A stretch of 64,000 nucleotides of DNA from Oricola nitratireducens (GCF_014904745.1 NZ_JACZCS010000044.1:28810-92809); one strand, 5' to 3'; shown: positions 16,677-27,500, counted from the first letter of the stretch. Translations and numbers: made by a program. Notes: generated by a model not told the origin, from the sequence alone.

Positions 16677-18950
16677 TTACCGCCCCAGCAGGATTTCCAG
16701 CACCGTCTTGCCGCCGCCGCCCGAATCCTGGCCGACACCGACCTTCGGGCGCGGGACGCCGGTCGAGGATGTCGTGGTGCCGTCTGGCTTGGGCGGGAAG
16801 AGATTGCGCGAGACAGCCGTGCCGTTTGCCGCCCTGCCCTGGTTGCCGCCAGCGACGGCCTCCGCAGGACGCGTTACGGGGATGTTCCTCGGACGGGCAA
16901 CCGGGGTCGCGACCCTGCCGGTGGTGCCGGGCAACGGCGCGACGGGCACGCCCTCATGCGCCTTTTCCATGAAGGCCTTCCAGGCCCGTGCGGGCAACGA
17001 GCCGCCGGTGACATGATTGGTCGGCGAACCGTCGTCGTTGCCGAACCAGACGCCGGTGGTGAGATTGGCGGTGTAGCCGATGAACCATGCGTCGCGCGAT
17101 CTCTGGCTGGTGCCGGTCTTGCCGGCGGCCGGACGATCGATCATGGCGGCGCGGGCGGTCCCGTCGGTCAGGGTCTTTTCCATCATCCGGTTCATCTCGC
17201 CGGCGATCTGCGGCGAGATCGCGCGGCTCATATTGTCGGCGGTCTGCTCGTAGAGGACCTTGCCCTTGAGCGTCGTCACGCGCTTGATGATGTAAGGCCT
17301 GGCCCGGTAGCCGCCATTGGCGAAGGGCACATAGGCCGAGGTCAACTCCATCAGCGTGACCTCGGAGGTGCCGAGTGCCAGCGAGGCGTTGGGCTCGAGA
17401 TCGGAGACGATGCCCATGCGGTGCGCGGTCTCGACGACGTTCTTCGCGCCCGTCTCCATGATGAGCTGCGCGGCAACCGAGTTCAGCGATTTCGACAGCG
17501 CCGTCTCCAGCGTCACCGGGCCGTAATACTTGCCGCCGTAATTGTCCGGCGTCCACTTGCCGATCTTGACCGGCGCGTCGTTGCGCACCGAATCCGGCGT
17601 GCGGCCCTGCTCCAGCGCCGTCACATAGACGAAGGGTTTGAAGGCGGAACCGGGCTGGCGTTTGGCCTCGGTGGATCGGTCGAATTGCGAGTTGGCGTAG
17701 TCGTAGCCACCGACCATGGCGCGCACGGCGCCGGTGTTGTCGATGGAGACGAGCGCGCCCTGGCCGACATGGCGCTTCTCGCCTTCCTTGGCGATCAGGT
17801 CGTGGATGGCGTTTTCGGCGAATTTCTGCAGCACGAGATCGACCGTGGTATCGACGATGACGTCCTGGCGGACCTCGCCGATCAGCGAGGGCAGTTCCTC
17901 CATCACGGCGTCGGCGACATAATGTTGCGACCCGGTCCAGAAGGCAGCTGCGCGCTTGGCCGGATGCGAGATCGCGGCGGTCATCTCGCTGTCGGAAACG
18001 AGGCCCTGCTCGCGCATCGCGGCGAGGACGACCTGGGCGCGCTCCTCGGCCAGTTTCGGATTGCGCGCCGGCGACAGGCGCGACGGCGCCTTGAGGAGAC
18101 CGGCGAGAAGCGCCGCCTCGGGCAGCGTCACGTCGCGCGCGCTCTTGTTGAAATAGCGCCGGGAAGCCGCTTCGACACCATAGGCGCCGGAGCCGAAATA
18201 GACCCGGTTGAGATACATCTCGAGGATCTGATCCTTGGTGTATTCGTGCTCCAGCCAGAGCGCGAGCAGCACCTCCTGGACCTTGCGGCCGATGGTGCGG
18301 TCGGCGGTCAGGAACAGGTTCTTGGCCAATTGCTGGGTTAGCGTCGAGCCGCCCTGGACGAGGTGGCCCGCCATGACGTTGGTGACCATGGCGCGGGCAA
18401 GACCAATCGGATCGACGCCGAAATGCGAATAGAAGCGGCGGTCCTCAATGGCGATGACGGCCTCGGGGATATAAGGCGACATCTGGTGAATGCCGAGCGC
18501 CTCACCGCCGGTGGCGCCGCGATTGGCGATCAGCGAGCCGTCGACGGCAACGATCTTGACGTTGGGCGGCCGGTCGGGGATCGCCCAGGTCGTCGCCGAC
18601 GGCAACTGCGCGCCGTACCAGACGACGATGCCGGCGACGGCGATGCCGCCCCAGATGCCGAAAATGAATGTCCAGTAGACGAGGCCGCCGAAAAGGCCCG
18701 CCAGACCGCGGCCGCCACCGCGACCGCGCCGCGCCTTCCTGCGGGACGTGGCCGGTTTGTGGCGCTCGCCCTTGGCCGATTTCCTTGCCGTTCCTTTGGC
18801 CGTTCCTTTGGCCGCGCCCTTGGCTGCGCGCTTGCGCGGTGGCGCGGCGCGATCATCGTCGGTGACCGACAGCCCGCCCGAACGGCGCGAACGCGGCGCG
18901 TCGTCGAAACGCGGTTCGACGCGGGTTTTTGGGCGTTTTCGGCTGGCCAT
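16677..18950 (-). CDS. Class A penicillin-binding protein (PBP1A family)
   Basis: The product of about 757 residues has a long basic cytoplasmic N-terminus (Lys/Arg/Ala-rich, with KGAAKGTAKGTARKS) and one membrane segment (about residues 95-125). The GT51 glycosyltransferase domain shows EDRRFYSHFGVDP and GGSTLTQQLAKNLFL. The transpeptidase domain has SxxK in PGSAFKPFVY, SxN in SKSLNS and KTG in AAGKTGTSQRSRD. It polymerises and cross-links peptidoglycan. The ATG at 18950 is preferred over an upstream TTG (18989). The Pro/Thr/Gly-rich tail is probably disordered. Confidence 0.93.
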   Translation of the reverse strand: MASRKRPKTRVEPRFDDAPRSRRSGGLSVTDDDRAAPPRKRAAKGAAKGTAKGTARKSAKGERHKPATSRRKARRGRGGGRGLAGLFGGLVYWTFIFGIWGGIAVAGIVVWYGAQLPSATTWAIPDRPPNVKIVAVDGSLIANRGATGGEALGIHQMSPYIPEAVIAIEDRRFYSHFGVDPIGLARAMVTNVMAGHLVQGGSTLTQQLAKNLFLTADRTIGRKVQEVLLALWLEHEYTKDQILEMYLNRVYFGSGAYGVEAASRRYFNKSARDVTLPEAALLAGLLKAPSRLSPARNPKLAEERAQVVLAAMREQGLVSDSEMTAAISHPAKRAAAFWTGSQHYVADAVMEELPSLIGEVRQDVIVDTTVDLVLQKFAENAIHDLIAKEGEKRHVGQGALVSIDNTGAVRAMVGGYDYANSQFDRSTEAKRQPGSAFKPFVYVTALEQGRTPDSVRNDAPVKIGKWTPDNYGGKYYGPVTLETALSKSLNSVAAQLIMETGAKNVVETAHRMGIVSDLEPNASLALGTSEVTLMELTSAYVPFANGGYRARPYIIKRVTTLKGKVLYEQTADNMSRAISPQIAGEMNRMMEKTLTDGTARAAMIDRPAAGKTGTSQRSRDAWFIGYTANLTTGVWFGNDDGSPTNHVTGGSLPARAWKAFMEKAHEGVPVAPLPGTTGRVATPVARPRNIPVTRPAEAVAGGNQGRAANGTAVSRNLFPPKPDGTTTSSTGVPRPKVGVGQDSGGGGKTVLEILLGR

Positions 18951-19216
18951 GGGCGATTTCGGTCCGTTACTCGTGCCGTCAGACGGCAACTGGACTGTAA
19001 ATGCGGCGATTTAAGGCGCCGTAAACAACCGGTGAACGAAAACGGTCAAATTGCGACCTGAAGGCGGACCCGCCGCCGCCGTGACAGCGCATGCCATGAA
19101 AGATGCCCGGATAAGTTGAATTTCGGCGCGAAGCTTGATCGATATCAATGAAGTCCGGAAGACCGGCCGGATAGCTGAGAAACTGAGGGGTAACGGGTAA
19201 ATCCGAAGGAATTCAC

Positions 19217-20572
19217 ATGCAAAATATCCGCCGAACCCTGATCGGCCTCCTCGCGCTGCTCACAATCCTCTGGCTCATTGCAGAACCTTCCATCTTTCAG
19301 CCGGCGAACTTCTTCGCGCTGCGCGCGATGATGATGCAGTACAGCGGCATCATCGCGATGGGCGCCATGAGCGTGGCGATGATCCTGGCGCTGCGCCCGC
19401 GCTGGCCGGAACGCTGGTTCGGCGGCCTCGACAAGATGTACCGCCTGCACAAATGGCTGGGCATCACCGGGCTGATCGTGGCCGTGATCCACTGGCTGTG
19501 GAGCCAGGGCGCCAAGTGGGGGGTGGGCTTCGGCTGGATCGCGCGTCCGACACGCGGGGCGCGCCCGGCAATCGAAAATCCGGTCGAGGCCTTCTTCGCG
19601 ACCCAACGGGGAACGGCGGAAGGCCTCGGGGAATGGGCCTTCTATGCGGCGGTCATCCTGATCGCCCTCGCGCTGATCAAGTATTTTCCCTACCACTATT
19701 TCTACAAGACGCACCGCCTACTGGCCGTCGCGTATCTGGTGCTTGCATATCACAGCGTGGTCCTGACGAGCTTCGACTACTGGACATCGCCGATCGGCGC
19801 GGTCATGGCCGTGCTGCTCGCTTACGGAACATGGGCCGCCGTCGTGGTGCTGATCCGGCGGGTGGGCGTCACCCGGCAGGTTCGCGGCACGATCGCCTCG
19901 ACCCAGTATTATCCGGGCGTGAAAGTCCTTGAGACCGAGATCGAGGTCCCGCATGGCTGGCCGGGCCACAAACCGGGCCAGTTCGCCTTCGCGACGTCGG
20001 ATCTCTCGGAAGGAGCGCATCCCTACACGATCGCGTCCGGCTGGAACGACAAGGATCCGCGCATCACCTTCATCACCAAGGAATTGGGCGATCACACCAG
20101 CCGCCTGCGCGAGAAGCTTCACGCGGGGCAGGCCATGAAGATCGAAGGACCTTACGGCTGCTTCACCTTCGATGACGACCGTCCGCACCAGATCTGGATC
20201 GGCGGCGGAATCGGCATCACGCCGTTCGTCGCCCACATGAAACACATCGCGCTGCAGAGCGGCGCCGGAAAGCCCGGCTCGAACGCGAAGACGGCCGATC
20301 TGTTTCACACCACGATGGATGTCGACGAGGAAGCGCTCCGCAAACTGGCGGCCGACGCATCGGAGGCAAAGGTGCGGCTTCACGTTCTCATCGACGAGCG
20401 CGACGGACGTCTGACCGGCGACCGCATCCGCGCCAAAGTGCCGAACTGGCGCGAAGCCAGCATCTGGTTCTGCGGCCCGTCCGGTTTCGGCGAAGCGCTG
20501 CGCAAGGATTTCGAGGCACAGGGGTTCGACGTTGCGAAGCACTTCCACCAGGAACTGTTCGCCATGCGCTGA
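19217..20572 (+). CDS. Ferric reductase-like transmembrane flavoprotein
   Basis: The 451-residue protein has a ferric-reductase-type haem membrane domain (residues 1-215). Histidines suited to haem binding are in RLHKWLGITGLIVAVIHWL and YKTHRLLAVAYLVLAYH. An FAD domain (HPYTIASGW) and an NAD(P)H domain (IWIGGGIGITPFVAHM, then WFCGPSGFGEALR) follow. It should pass electrons from NAD(P)H across the inner membrane; the acceptor (Fe3+, Cu2+ or oxygen) is unknown. The 200 bp before it (19018-19216) hold no gene and no ICE box. Confidence 0.85.
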   Translation: MQNIRRTLIGLLALLTILWLIAEPSIFQPANFFALRAMMMQYSGIIAMGAMSVAMILALRPRWPERWFGGLDKMYRLHKWLGITGLIVAVIHWLWSQGAKWGVGFGWIARPTRGARPAIENPVEAFFATQRGTAEGLGEWAFYAAVILIALALIKYFPYHYFYKTHRLLAVAYLVLAYHSVVLTSFDYWTSPIGAVMAVLLAYGTWAAVVVLIRRVGVTRQVRGTIASTQYYPGVKVLETEIEVPHGWPGHKPGQFAFATSDLSEGAHPYTIASGWNDKDPRITFITKELGDHTSRLREKLHAGQAMKIEGPYGCFTFDDDRPHQIWIGGGIGITPFVAHMKHIALQSGAGKPGSNAKTADLFHTTMDVDEEALRKLAADASEAKVRLHVLIDERDGRLTGDRIRAKVPNWREASIWFCGPSGFGEALRKDFEAQGFDVAKHFHQELFAMR

Positions 20573-20718
20573 ACAGCGCCGCGGCCGCACAGACCCGGGC
20601 GGCCGGGATCAATCGACCGCGAGGATCATGTTGCCGACGACGGGATAAATTTCCCGTCGCCAGCGCTTGCCGGTTCGCAGGCGGCCCCTGCATCTCGAAT
20701 GCTGCGACGTAGCGGCCA

Positions 20719-21654
20719 TCAGGCCTTTCTTTCGGAGTCGTGCGTTACCTCCCATGGCGCCACCCAATCGCCGGCGACACGCAATTCGACCCCTGCATCG
20801 TCCTCGATCAGGCGGCAGACCGACATCTCACCCGCGTCAACGCCGTAACGCTCGCCGGATTCCGTGAAACGGGCATGGCAGGCATCAGTCAATTCCGACC
20901 GCGTGCCGGTCTGGTTCATCAACTCCTCGATCAGACCGAGATCCTTCAGGCACAGCTTGAGCGGGAAGGAAGGATCGTAGTGTCCGGCAAAGATCGACGG
21001 GACATCGTGCTGCATCACGAAACTGTCGGCGGCGCCGCCCTTCATGACCTGCCACCAGACCTCCGGCTCCAGGCCGGCCTTCTTCGCACAGACCATGGCC
21101 TCGCCGATCGCCGCGGCATGGATTTTCCAGAGCTGGTTATTGACCAGCTTGGCGACATACCCATTACCGTATTTGCCGACCTTGCGCAGTTCGCCCATCG
21201 CCTCGATGACCGGCCGCGCCTGCTCGACATGGGCATCCTCGCCGCCGACGAACATCGGCATGTCGCCACGGATGGCCGCATCGACCGAGCCCGTCACCGG
21301 TGCGTCCACCGGCCTGCCGCCCCGGGCGACGAAATCCTTTATCATTTCGCGCATGAAGGACGGTGACGAGGTCGTCAGGTCGATCCAGAGCTTGTCGCCG
21401 CAATCGCCATGGATCAGACCGTTTTCACCCTTCAACACCTGTTCGAGGTGCGGCGGGCCGAAGACCATCGAGACGACGCAATCGACCCGGTCGATCATTT
21501 CGCGGGGGCTGTCGACCCAAATGGCGCCCATCTCTTCCAGAGGCGCGCCCGCCTCGCGGCGAAGGTCATGGACGCAGAGATCGAATCCCGCGCGGCGAAT
21601 ATTGCGGGCAGCATTGCCGCCCATGGTGCCGAGGCCGATAAATCCGACTTTCAT
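20719..21654 (-). CDS. NAD(P)-dependent beta-hydroxyacid dehydrogenase (3-hydroxyisobutyrate dehydrogenase family)
   Basis: The 311-residue enzyme begins MKVGFIGLGTMGGNAARNIR, the Rossmann signature of the family. It has the substrate motif DAPVTGSVDAAIRGDMPMFV and the catalytic-lysine segment GNGYVAKLVNNQLWKIHAAA. The start at 21654 has a strong AAGGGAG ribosome site. It is divergent from a LysR-type regulator across 101 bp, so it is probably that regulator's target. The substrate (3-hydroxyisobutyrate, tartronate semialdehyde or similar) cannot be settled by eye. Confidence 0.87.
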   Translation of the reverse strand: MKVGFIGLGTMGGNAARNIRRAGFDLCVHDLRREAGAPLEEMGAIWVDSPREMIDRVDCVVSMVFGPPHLEQVLKGENGLIHGDCGDKLWIDLTTSSPSFMREMIKDFVARGGRPVDAPVTGSVDAAIRGDMPMFVGGEDAHVEQARPVIEAMGELRKVGKYGNGYVAKLVNNQLWKIHAAAIGEAMVCAKKAGLEPEVWWQVMKGGAADSFVMQHDVPSIFAGHYDPSFPLKLCLKDLGLIEELMNQTGTRSELTDACHARFTESGERYGVDAGEMSVCRLIEDDAGVELRVAGDWVAPWEVTHDSERKA

Positions 21655-21755
21655 ACGCCGCTCCCTTCGCCAATCGGGGCACAGGATAAACGACAGGCCA
21701 GACATTGCTAAAACGAGATTGATCAATATGAATTATTAAAGATATCTATGCTGCC

Positions 21756-22604
21756 ATGATCGATGTCGACACCAAGCTGCTGCGCTCCTTCCTCGCCGTA
21801 TCCGGCGAAGGCAGTTTCTCGAAAGCCGCGGACTGGCTGGGCTGTTCCCAGGCCACAATGTCGCTGCGCATCAAAATGCTGGAGAGGCAGGTCGGGGCGG
21901 TGCTGTTCGAGCGCGGCTATCACCGGGTGACGCTGACACAAGTCGGCCGGGACCTTCTCCCGCAGGCGCGCGCGATCATCGACCTGCACGACCGCATGAT
22001 CGACCAGCTACGGCACCAGAAAGTGGCGGGAAGCGTGCGGCTCGGGATCGCGGAAGACTACGCGGTGCCGATGCTTCCGCAACTGCTCACTCGCCTGCGC
22101 AAGACATACGAGGCAATCGAGCTGAACATCGTCTGCGAATTGAGCGCCCGGCTTCGCCAGCGCATCGACGCGCGCAGCCTCGACATCGCGATCGTCACGA
22201 CGGAAGAGCCAGTGCCGGGCGCCACGATCCTCGCCGAGCCGAAGCTGCAATGGGTCGCGGCCCCCGACTTCGTCCTGCCCGAGAGGCAGGACCTGCCGAT
22301 CGCCTTCTATCCGGAGGGCTGCGCATTCCGGAAGGCGGCGACTGCCACGCTGGCCAAGAATGGCGTGCGCTACAGAGAGGCACTCAGCAGCGTCAGTGGA
22401 CAGGTGATCCAGAGCGCCGTCGTTTCAGGCCTGAGTGTTACCATCATGGCCGATGGCACGATCCCGCCGGGCTTGCGCGTCCTGACAGCCGGGCTGCCGC
22501 CGCTTCCGAAGACCTGTATCCAGATTCTGCGGCGTGCCGGCGCCATCCCGGAAGCCGTGAAGCTCGTTTCGATGCAGATCGCCCGCCTCTACGGCCACCA
22601 ATAG
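21756..22604 (+). CDS. LysR-type transcriptional regulator
   Basis: The 282-residue protein has the N-terminal LysR helix-turn-helix (LLRSFLAVSGEGSFSKAADW, then CSQATMSLRIKMLERQVGAVLF) and a periplasmic-binding-like effector domain. It probably controls the divergent dehydrogenase gene. The 101-bp space between them contains a TTGATCAA palindrome at about 21718-21725 and an AT-rich stretch, a likely operator region. The effector is unknown. Confidence 0.88.
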   Translation: MIDVDTKLLRSFLAVSGEGSFSKAADWLGCSQATMSLRIKMLERQVGAVLFERGYHRVTLTQVGRDLLPQARAIIDLHDRMIDQLRHQKVAGSVRLGIAEDYAVPMLPQLLTRLRKTYEAIELNIVCELSARLRQRIDARSLDIAIVTTEEPVPGATILAEPKLQWVAAPDFVLPERQDLPIAFYPEGCAFRKAATATLAKNGVRYREALSSVSGQVIQSAVVSGLSVTIMADGTIPPGLRVLTAGLPPLPKTCIQILRRAGAIPEAVKLVSMQIARLYGHQ

Positions 22605-22627
22605 GCACAAGACAGGCGCTGGCCCGG

Positions 22628-24037
22628 TTATCTCGCCGCCAGCGCCGCCAGGATGCGCGCCCAGGAGCGCTGGCCCTTGTGGAAGCTTTTCAGCGCGTAT
22701 TTCTCGTTCGGCGAATGCAGCCGGTCGTCGGCGAGGCCGAAACCGACCAAGACGGAATCCATGCCGAGCAGCGACTGGAAGTCGCCGGCGACGGGGATCG
22801 AGCCGCCCATGCCGATCATCAGCGCCGGATTGGGCCATTCGTCGGACAGGGCCGTGCGGGTTTTCTGTAGAACCGGCGAATCGAAGGGCAGCTGGATGCC
22901 GGGCGAGCCGCCATGCTCCTCGAAGGTGACGGAACAGTCTGCCGGGATGCGGGCCTTGACGAAGTCGCGGAAATTGGCGCGGATCGCCTCGGGATCCTGC
23001 TTGCCGACGAGCCGGAAGGAGACCTTCGCCGACGCCCTGGCCGGGATCACCGTCTTGAAGCCGTCGCCGGTGTAGCCGCCGGTGATGCCGTTGACCTCGG
23101 CGGTCGGCCGCGCCCAGGTCAGTTCGAGCACCGACCGGTCCTTTTCGCCGGAAGGGATCGAGAGACCGATATCCTTCAGGAAGCTGTCGGCGGTGCGGCC
23201 GAGGCCCTCCCACTGGCGCAGGATGTCAGCGGGCGTTTCCTCGACGCCGTCGTAGAAATGCGGAACCGTGACGGCACCATTGTCGTCATGCAGATCGGCG
23301 AGAATCTTCGCGAGAATGTGGATCGGATTGGCCGCCGCGCCGCCGTAGAAACCCGAATGCAGATCGCGACTGGCGGCCTGCACGGTGATCTCCTCGCCGA
23401 CGAGACCGCGCAGGCTGGTCGAAATGGCCGGCGTTTCGGAATCCCACATCGCCGTGTCGCAGATCAGGGCGAAATCGGCCTTCAGTTCCTCGGCATTGGC
23501 CTGGAGGAACGGGATCAGCGACGGCGACCCGGATTCCTCCTCGCCCTCGAACAGGATGGTGATCCGGCAGGGCAGTTCGCCATTAACCTCCTTGAAGGCG
23601 CGGCAGGCCTCGACGAAGGTCATCAGTTGGCCCTTGTCGTCGGCGGTTCCGCGTCCGGTGATGATCTTGGAGCCGTCCGGCGCGTCCTTGACCGAGGGCT
23701 CGAAGGGATCGGTTTCCCATAGTTCGATCGGGTCGACCGGCTGGACGTCGTAATGGCCGTAGAACAGCACATGCGGGGCGTTCGCCGACGGGCCGTCGTG
23801 ATGGGCGACGACCATCGGGTGGCCGGGCGTATCGCGCACGGAGGCCTGGAAGCCGATATCCTCCAGCTCGGCAACGAGCCATTCCGCCGCCTCGCGGCAC
23901 TTGCCGGCATAAGCGGGGTCGGTCGAGATCGAGGGGATGCGTACCAATTCGAAGACGCGCATCAGGCTGTCGGCCAGATTCTCGTCGATTCGGTTGAGGA
24001 CGGGCGTAAGGGCATCGCCGGCGTTTCCGGTCAGCAT
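22628..24037 (-). CDS. M20 family metallopeptidase / dipeptidase
   Basis: The 469-residue product has all M20 zinc-site motifs: HxD in LFYGHYDVQPVD, the bridging Asp in GRGTADDKG, the EE pair in LFEGEEESGSPS, the Asp in ALICDTAMWD, and a late His in LADDRLHSPNEKY. It probably hydrolyses dipeptides or N-acyl amino acids in the cytoplasm. I chose the ATG at 24037 because a GGAGG ribosome site lies 8 bp upstream; that same GGAGG is inside codons 1-3 of the ATG at 24052. Confidence 0.88.
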   Translation of the reverse strand: MLTGNAGDALTPVLNRIDENLADSLMRVFELVRIPSISTDPAYAGKCREAAEWLVAELEDIGFQASVRDTPGHPMVVAHHDGPSANAPHVLFYGHYDVQPVDPIELWETDPFEPSVKDAPDGSKIITGRGTADDKGQLMTFVEACRAFKEVNGELPCRITILFEGEEESGSPSLIPFLQANAEELKADFALICDTAMWDSETPAISTSLRGLVGEEITVQAASRDLHSGFYGGAAANPIHILAKILADLHDDNGAVTVPHFYDGVEETPADILRQWEGLGRTADSFLKDIGLSIPSGEKDRSVLELTWARPTAEVNGITGGYTGDGFKTVIPARASAKVSFRLVGKQDPEAIRANFRDFVKARIPADCSVTFEEHGGSPGIQLPFDSPVLQKTRTALSDEWPNPALMIGMGGSIPVAGDFQSLLGMDSVLVGFGLADDRLHSPNEKYALKSFHKGQRSWARILAALAAR

Positions 24038-24126
24038 AGATGAAGCCTCCATTGGGAATCGGGGTCGATTCCTGCGCGCTCCAATGCGTGATGTAAAGGG
24101 AGGAAAACGGGTTCCGGCTAGGCACC

Positions 24127-24275
24127 AAAAATAATCGCCGCCGTGCGGATAACCACACGGCGGCGATGCGAAAAGGTCCTAAAAGTGGCAGCCTGGAGAG
24201 GGGGGTTAGGCTGCCACCTGTCCGGATCGGCGGGGGACGGGCCTTAGCCGGACATCGGCGCAATATGCCGATTAA
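24127..24275 (-). ncRNA. Candidate structured small RNA with intrinsic terminator
   Basis: Reading on the minus strand there are four consecutive stem-loops. Their positions are 24254-24272 (ATCGGC/GCCGAT), 24220-24253 (GTCCGG/CCGGAC), 24185-24217 (GTGGCAGCC/GGCTGCCAC, 15-nt loop) and 24134-24167 (ATCGCCGCCGTG/CACGGCGGCGAT, 12 perfect pairs). The last is followed by TATTTTT, a good terminator. The loop of the third hairpin carries CCCCCCTCTCC, complementary to ribosome-binding sites, as in several alphaproteobacterial trans-acting sRNAs. No minus-strand gene lies upstream that the terminator could serve. I could not match it to a named family or find a clear promoter. Confidence 0.6.
24134..24167 (-). 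terminator. Intrinsic terminator of the candidate sRNA
   Basis: A 12-bp perfect stem (24134-24145 with 24156-24167) and a 10-nt loop are followed on the minus strand by TATTTTTGG. On the plus strand the hairpin has no T-run after it, so the minus direction is favoured. It lies about 100 bp upstream of the M20 peptidase start. Confidence 0.7.
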
Positions 24276-24418
24276 CCATTTCTCACATATGAGTGTGGCA
24301 TAAAATGGGCAGGGCGGCGCATCACATTGCAACCGTTAACTCTGCGTGACGAATCCGCCCGAGCGCCTTGCTTTTCCCCGCAATAGCAACGATTTTTCAG
24401 CGCAGAGGCGTTATTGTC

Positions 24419-24432
24419 GCCGCAATTGCGGC
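24419..24432. repeat. 14-bp palindrome in glmS-like upstream region
   Basis: GCCGCAATTGCGGC is a perfect palindrome 139 bp before the start of the GlmS-like gene. It may be an operator, but no family of regulators is evident. The rest of 24276-24570 shows no gene and no riboswitch I recognise. Confidence 0.35.
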
Positions 24433-24570
24433 ATTACAGCATGCAAAAACATGTGAGCACGGACGGCTTGATTTCGCTTGTGAAAATTCGACCGGGGACG
24501 TTTCAAGTAACGGATACGAAATCGGGCGCGCAATCATCGTGCCGCAGCGGCGAAAGTTCGGGGGACTGAT

Positions 24571-27500
24571 ATGTGTGGCATCGCGGGATTCGTAACCGGC
24601 GACTTCGGACGAAGCCAGGCCGAAACCGGGTGGCTTGGCGCGCTCTCGGCGCAGGTGACCGCCATGCCCGAAGGGCTTGATGCGGTCGACACGCTGCAAA
24701 AAGCCGTCGAGATGCTGGAGAAGCGGTTCGCCGACCTGATGTCGTTTGCCACCGGGACGGCGGTCGCCTTCGACGGCGATTTCCGCGCCAGGGTGATCGC
24801 GCTCGCCGACGCCTTCAGGGCGCAGACAGCGACGCTGACCGAACTGTCGAAGAAGGGCCGCACCGACCTCGACCCGCTGATCGAGAGCCTGCGCGACTAT
24901 GAATGGCAGATCCGCGAGGAACTCGTTGCGCAGACGGACGAGGCGGTCTCTTTGATGCCGGGCGAGATGAACTCGCTCGACGGCAACGCGATGAAGGTGG
25001 CGCTCGCCGCCGAACATGTGCTCCGGGCGAATGACCGGCTGGAAGTGCGCGGGCGCGATTCGGCGGGCATCGCCATCCATATCCTGATTCCGGAAGGGGC
25101 GCTCGACGCGTTGCCGGACGACCTGAAGTCCGACTTCGACGCGCGGCGCGCGACGCTGCATGCCGGCCATCTTTCGGTTTATCTGCACGAGAACGGCGGC
25201 GGCAACCGGACGCTGACCTTCGTCTACAAGACGGCCAATCTCGTCGGCCGGCTCGGCGACAACGGCGCCGCGCTGCGCGAGGCGATCCGCGGCGACCGGC
25301 TGTTGTGGGCGCTGGCAGGCGAAGCGAAACGGGCAAGCGTGCTGTCGCACACGCGCTGGGCGTCGCACGGCGTCATCTCGGTAGCCAACTGCCACCCGCA
25401 CAATCCGTCGCTGAAACAGGATGAAACGAGCCAGACCGGCATCTCGCTGGGGGCCATGTATGCGCTGAACGGCGATGTCGACAACCATGTCGAACTGCTC
25501 GCCGAACTGGTGACCAACCGGCAGATGGCCATCGATCCGGCAATCACCACCGACGCCAAGATCATTCCGATCGCGCATCGCAGCGCGGGCGCCGATGCGG
25601 GCGACCTGCTCGACCGGTTCCGCACGGCGGTGCGCCGCCTCGACGGGTCGATCGCGGTGGGCAGCATCGACCCGAGCCAGCCGGGCGAAGCCTTTCTCGC
25701 GCAAAAAGGTTCCGGACAGGGCCTGCATGCCGCGCGGCTCGCCGACGGCTGGATGTTTGCCTCCGAGGTCTACGGGCTGTGCAACGTGGCGCGCTCGTCG
25801 TTCAACCTGGCGCGCTCGATCGCCGGAGGATCGGTGATCCGGCTTTCCGGCAATGCCGACGAACCGGAAATGCGCGGCGTCGCCGACGGCACGGCCGTCG
25901 CCGTAAAGCCCGAGCCGATCCAGATCTTCGCACGCGACATCTATCGCGGCGCATTCGATTTCTATCTCGAAAAGGAAATCCATGACGGGCCGGAAAGCGT
26001 CGCCAAGACGTTGCGCGGACGCTACCGCCGCTCCGGCGGCCTGATCGCCTTCGACGATTTGCCGACCGATATCTGGGCGTCGATGCGCAAGGCGGTCGCG
26101 CGCGGCGTGTCGCGCGTCTACGTGATCGGCCAGGGCACCGCCGGCGTCGCCGCCGTGGGCATCGCGCATCTGATCGAGCGGGCGCTCGGCCGCGACACGC
26201 GGCTTTCCGTTCCGGTGCTGGCGCTGCGCTCGTCGGAAATGTCGGCCGAGATCGACGCCTACGACTTCCGCAACGCGCTGGTGATCGCTGTGTCGCAATC
26301 GGGCACGACGACCGACACCAACCGCGCCGTCGACCTGGCGCGCGAACGCGGCGCGACCATCCACGCCATCGTCAACCGGCGCAATTCCGACCTGGTGCGC
26401 AAGGCGGATTCGGTGCTGTTCACCTCGGACGGGCGCGACGTGGAAATGTCCGTCGCCTCGACCAAAGCCTTCTATTCGCAGTTGACCGCCGGCAAGCTGA
26501 CGGCGCTGTTCCTCGCCGATGCGCTCAACACGATGACCGATGTCGAGATCGCCTACGAGATGGGGGAACTGGAACGGCTACCGGGGCTGATCGACCAAGT
26601 ACTGGGCAAGGAAGAGCAGATCGCGGAATGCGCCAACACATTTGCGCCGCAGGCGCGCTACTGGGCGGTGACCGGCTCAGGCGTCAACCACATCGCGGCG
26701 CTGGAAATCCGCATCAAATTGTCGGAGCTCTGCTACAAGTCGATCCCGGTCGACTACACCGAGGACAAGAAACATATCGACCTGTCGACCGAGCCGCTGA
26801 CGCTGGTCGTCGCCAACGACCTGCCCGGCGATCTCGTCGGCGACGTGGTCAAGGAAGTCGCGATCTTCAAGGCGCATAACGGCAAGCCGATCGTCTTCGC
26901 CACCGAGGGCGCGGACGCCGATGCCTTTTCGGAATATGCCGAGCGGGTGATCGCGCTGCCGAAGATCGGCGGCGACCTCGCCTTCGTTCTGGCGACGGTG
27001 GCCGGCCACATTTTCGGCTTCCACGCGGCGCGCGCCATCGACCGGGCGGCGCAACTGCTGAAGACGATTCTCGCCGATCTCGGTCATGTCGCCATGGGGG
27101 ACCCGGGCGCGGATACCGGCGCGCTGCTTGAAAAGCTCGATGCCTTCATCGACGAGGGCGCGGCCGGCGCCTTCAATTCGGGTCTCGGCGCCAGCGACCT
27201 CGCCACGCTGGCGAAGCTCGGCCGCAATCTCGGTCGCGCCAAGGATGCGGCGACGGCACGCGAAGTCGCCGGATCCGCGCTCGGCGCGGTGCGCCACATC
27301 TTCGAGGAAACGTCGCGGCCGATCGACACGATCCGCCACCAGGCCAAGACCGTCACCGTCGGCACCAGCCGCCCGGAAGACGCACTGTCGCCGGCGATCC
27401 GCGACAACCTGGCGGCGCTCGGCATTTCCGACTCGCGCCTGACCTTCGACAACCGCAAGATACTGGCCGCGATCTCTCGGCTTATCGACGAGATCGAGTG

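Noticed and set aside
18785..18860. A short tandem DNA repeat in the start of the PBP1A gene
   Set aside because: The repeated pattern encodes a KGAAKGTAKGTARKS stretch in the basic cytoplasmic tail, which is common in PBP1A proteins and needs no other explanation.
24276..24570. A glmS-type ribozyme or riboswitch upstream of the GlmS-like gene
   Set aside because: I found no recognisable glmS ribozyme core or other riboswitch fold. The strong hairpins are further upstream and read better on the minus strand.
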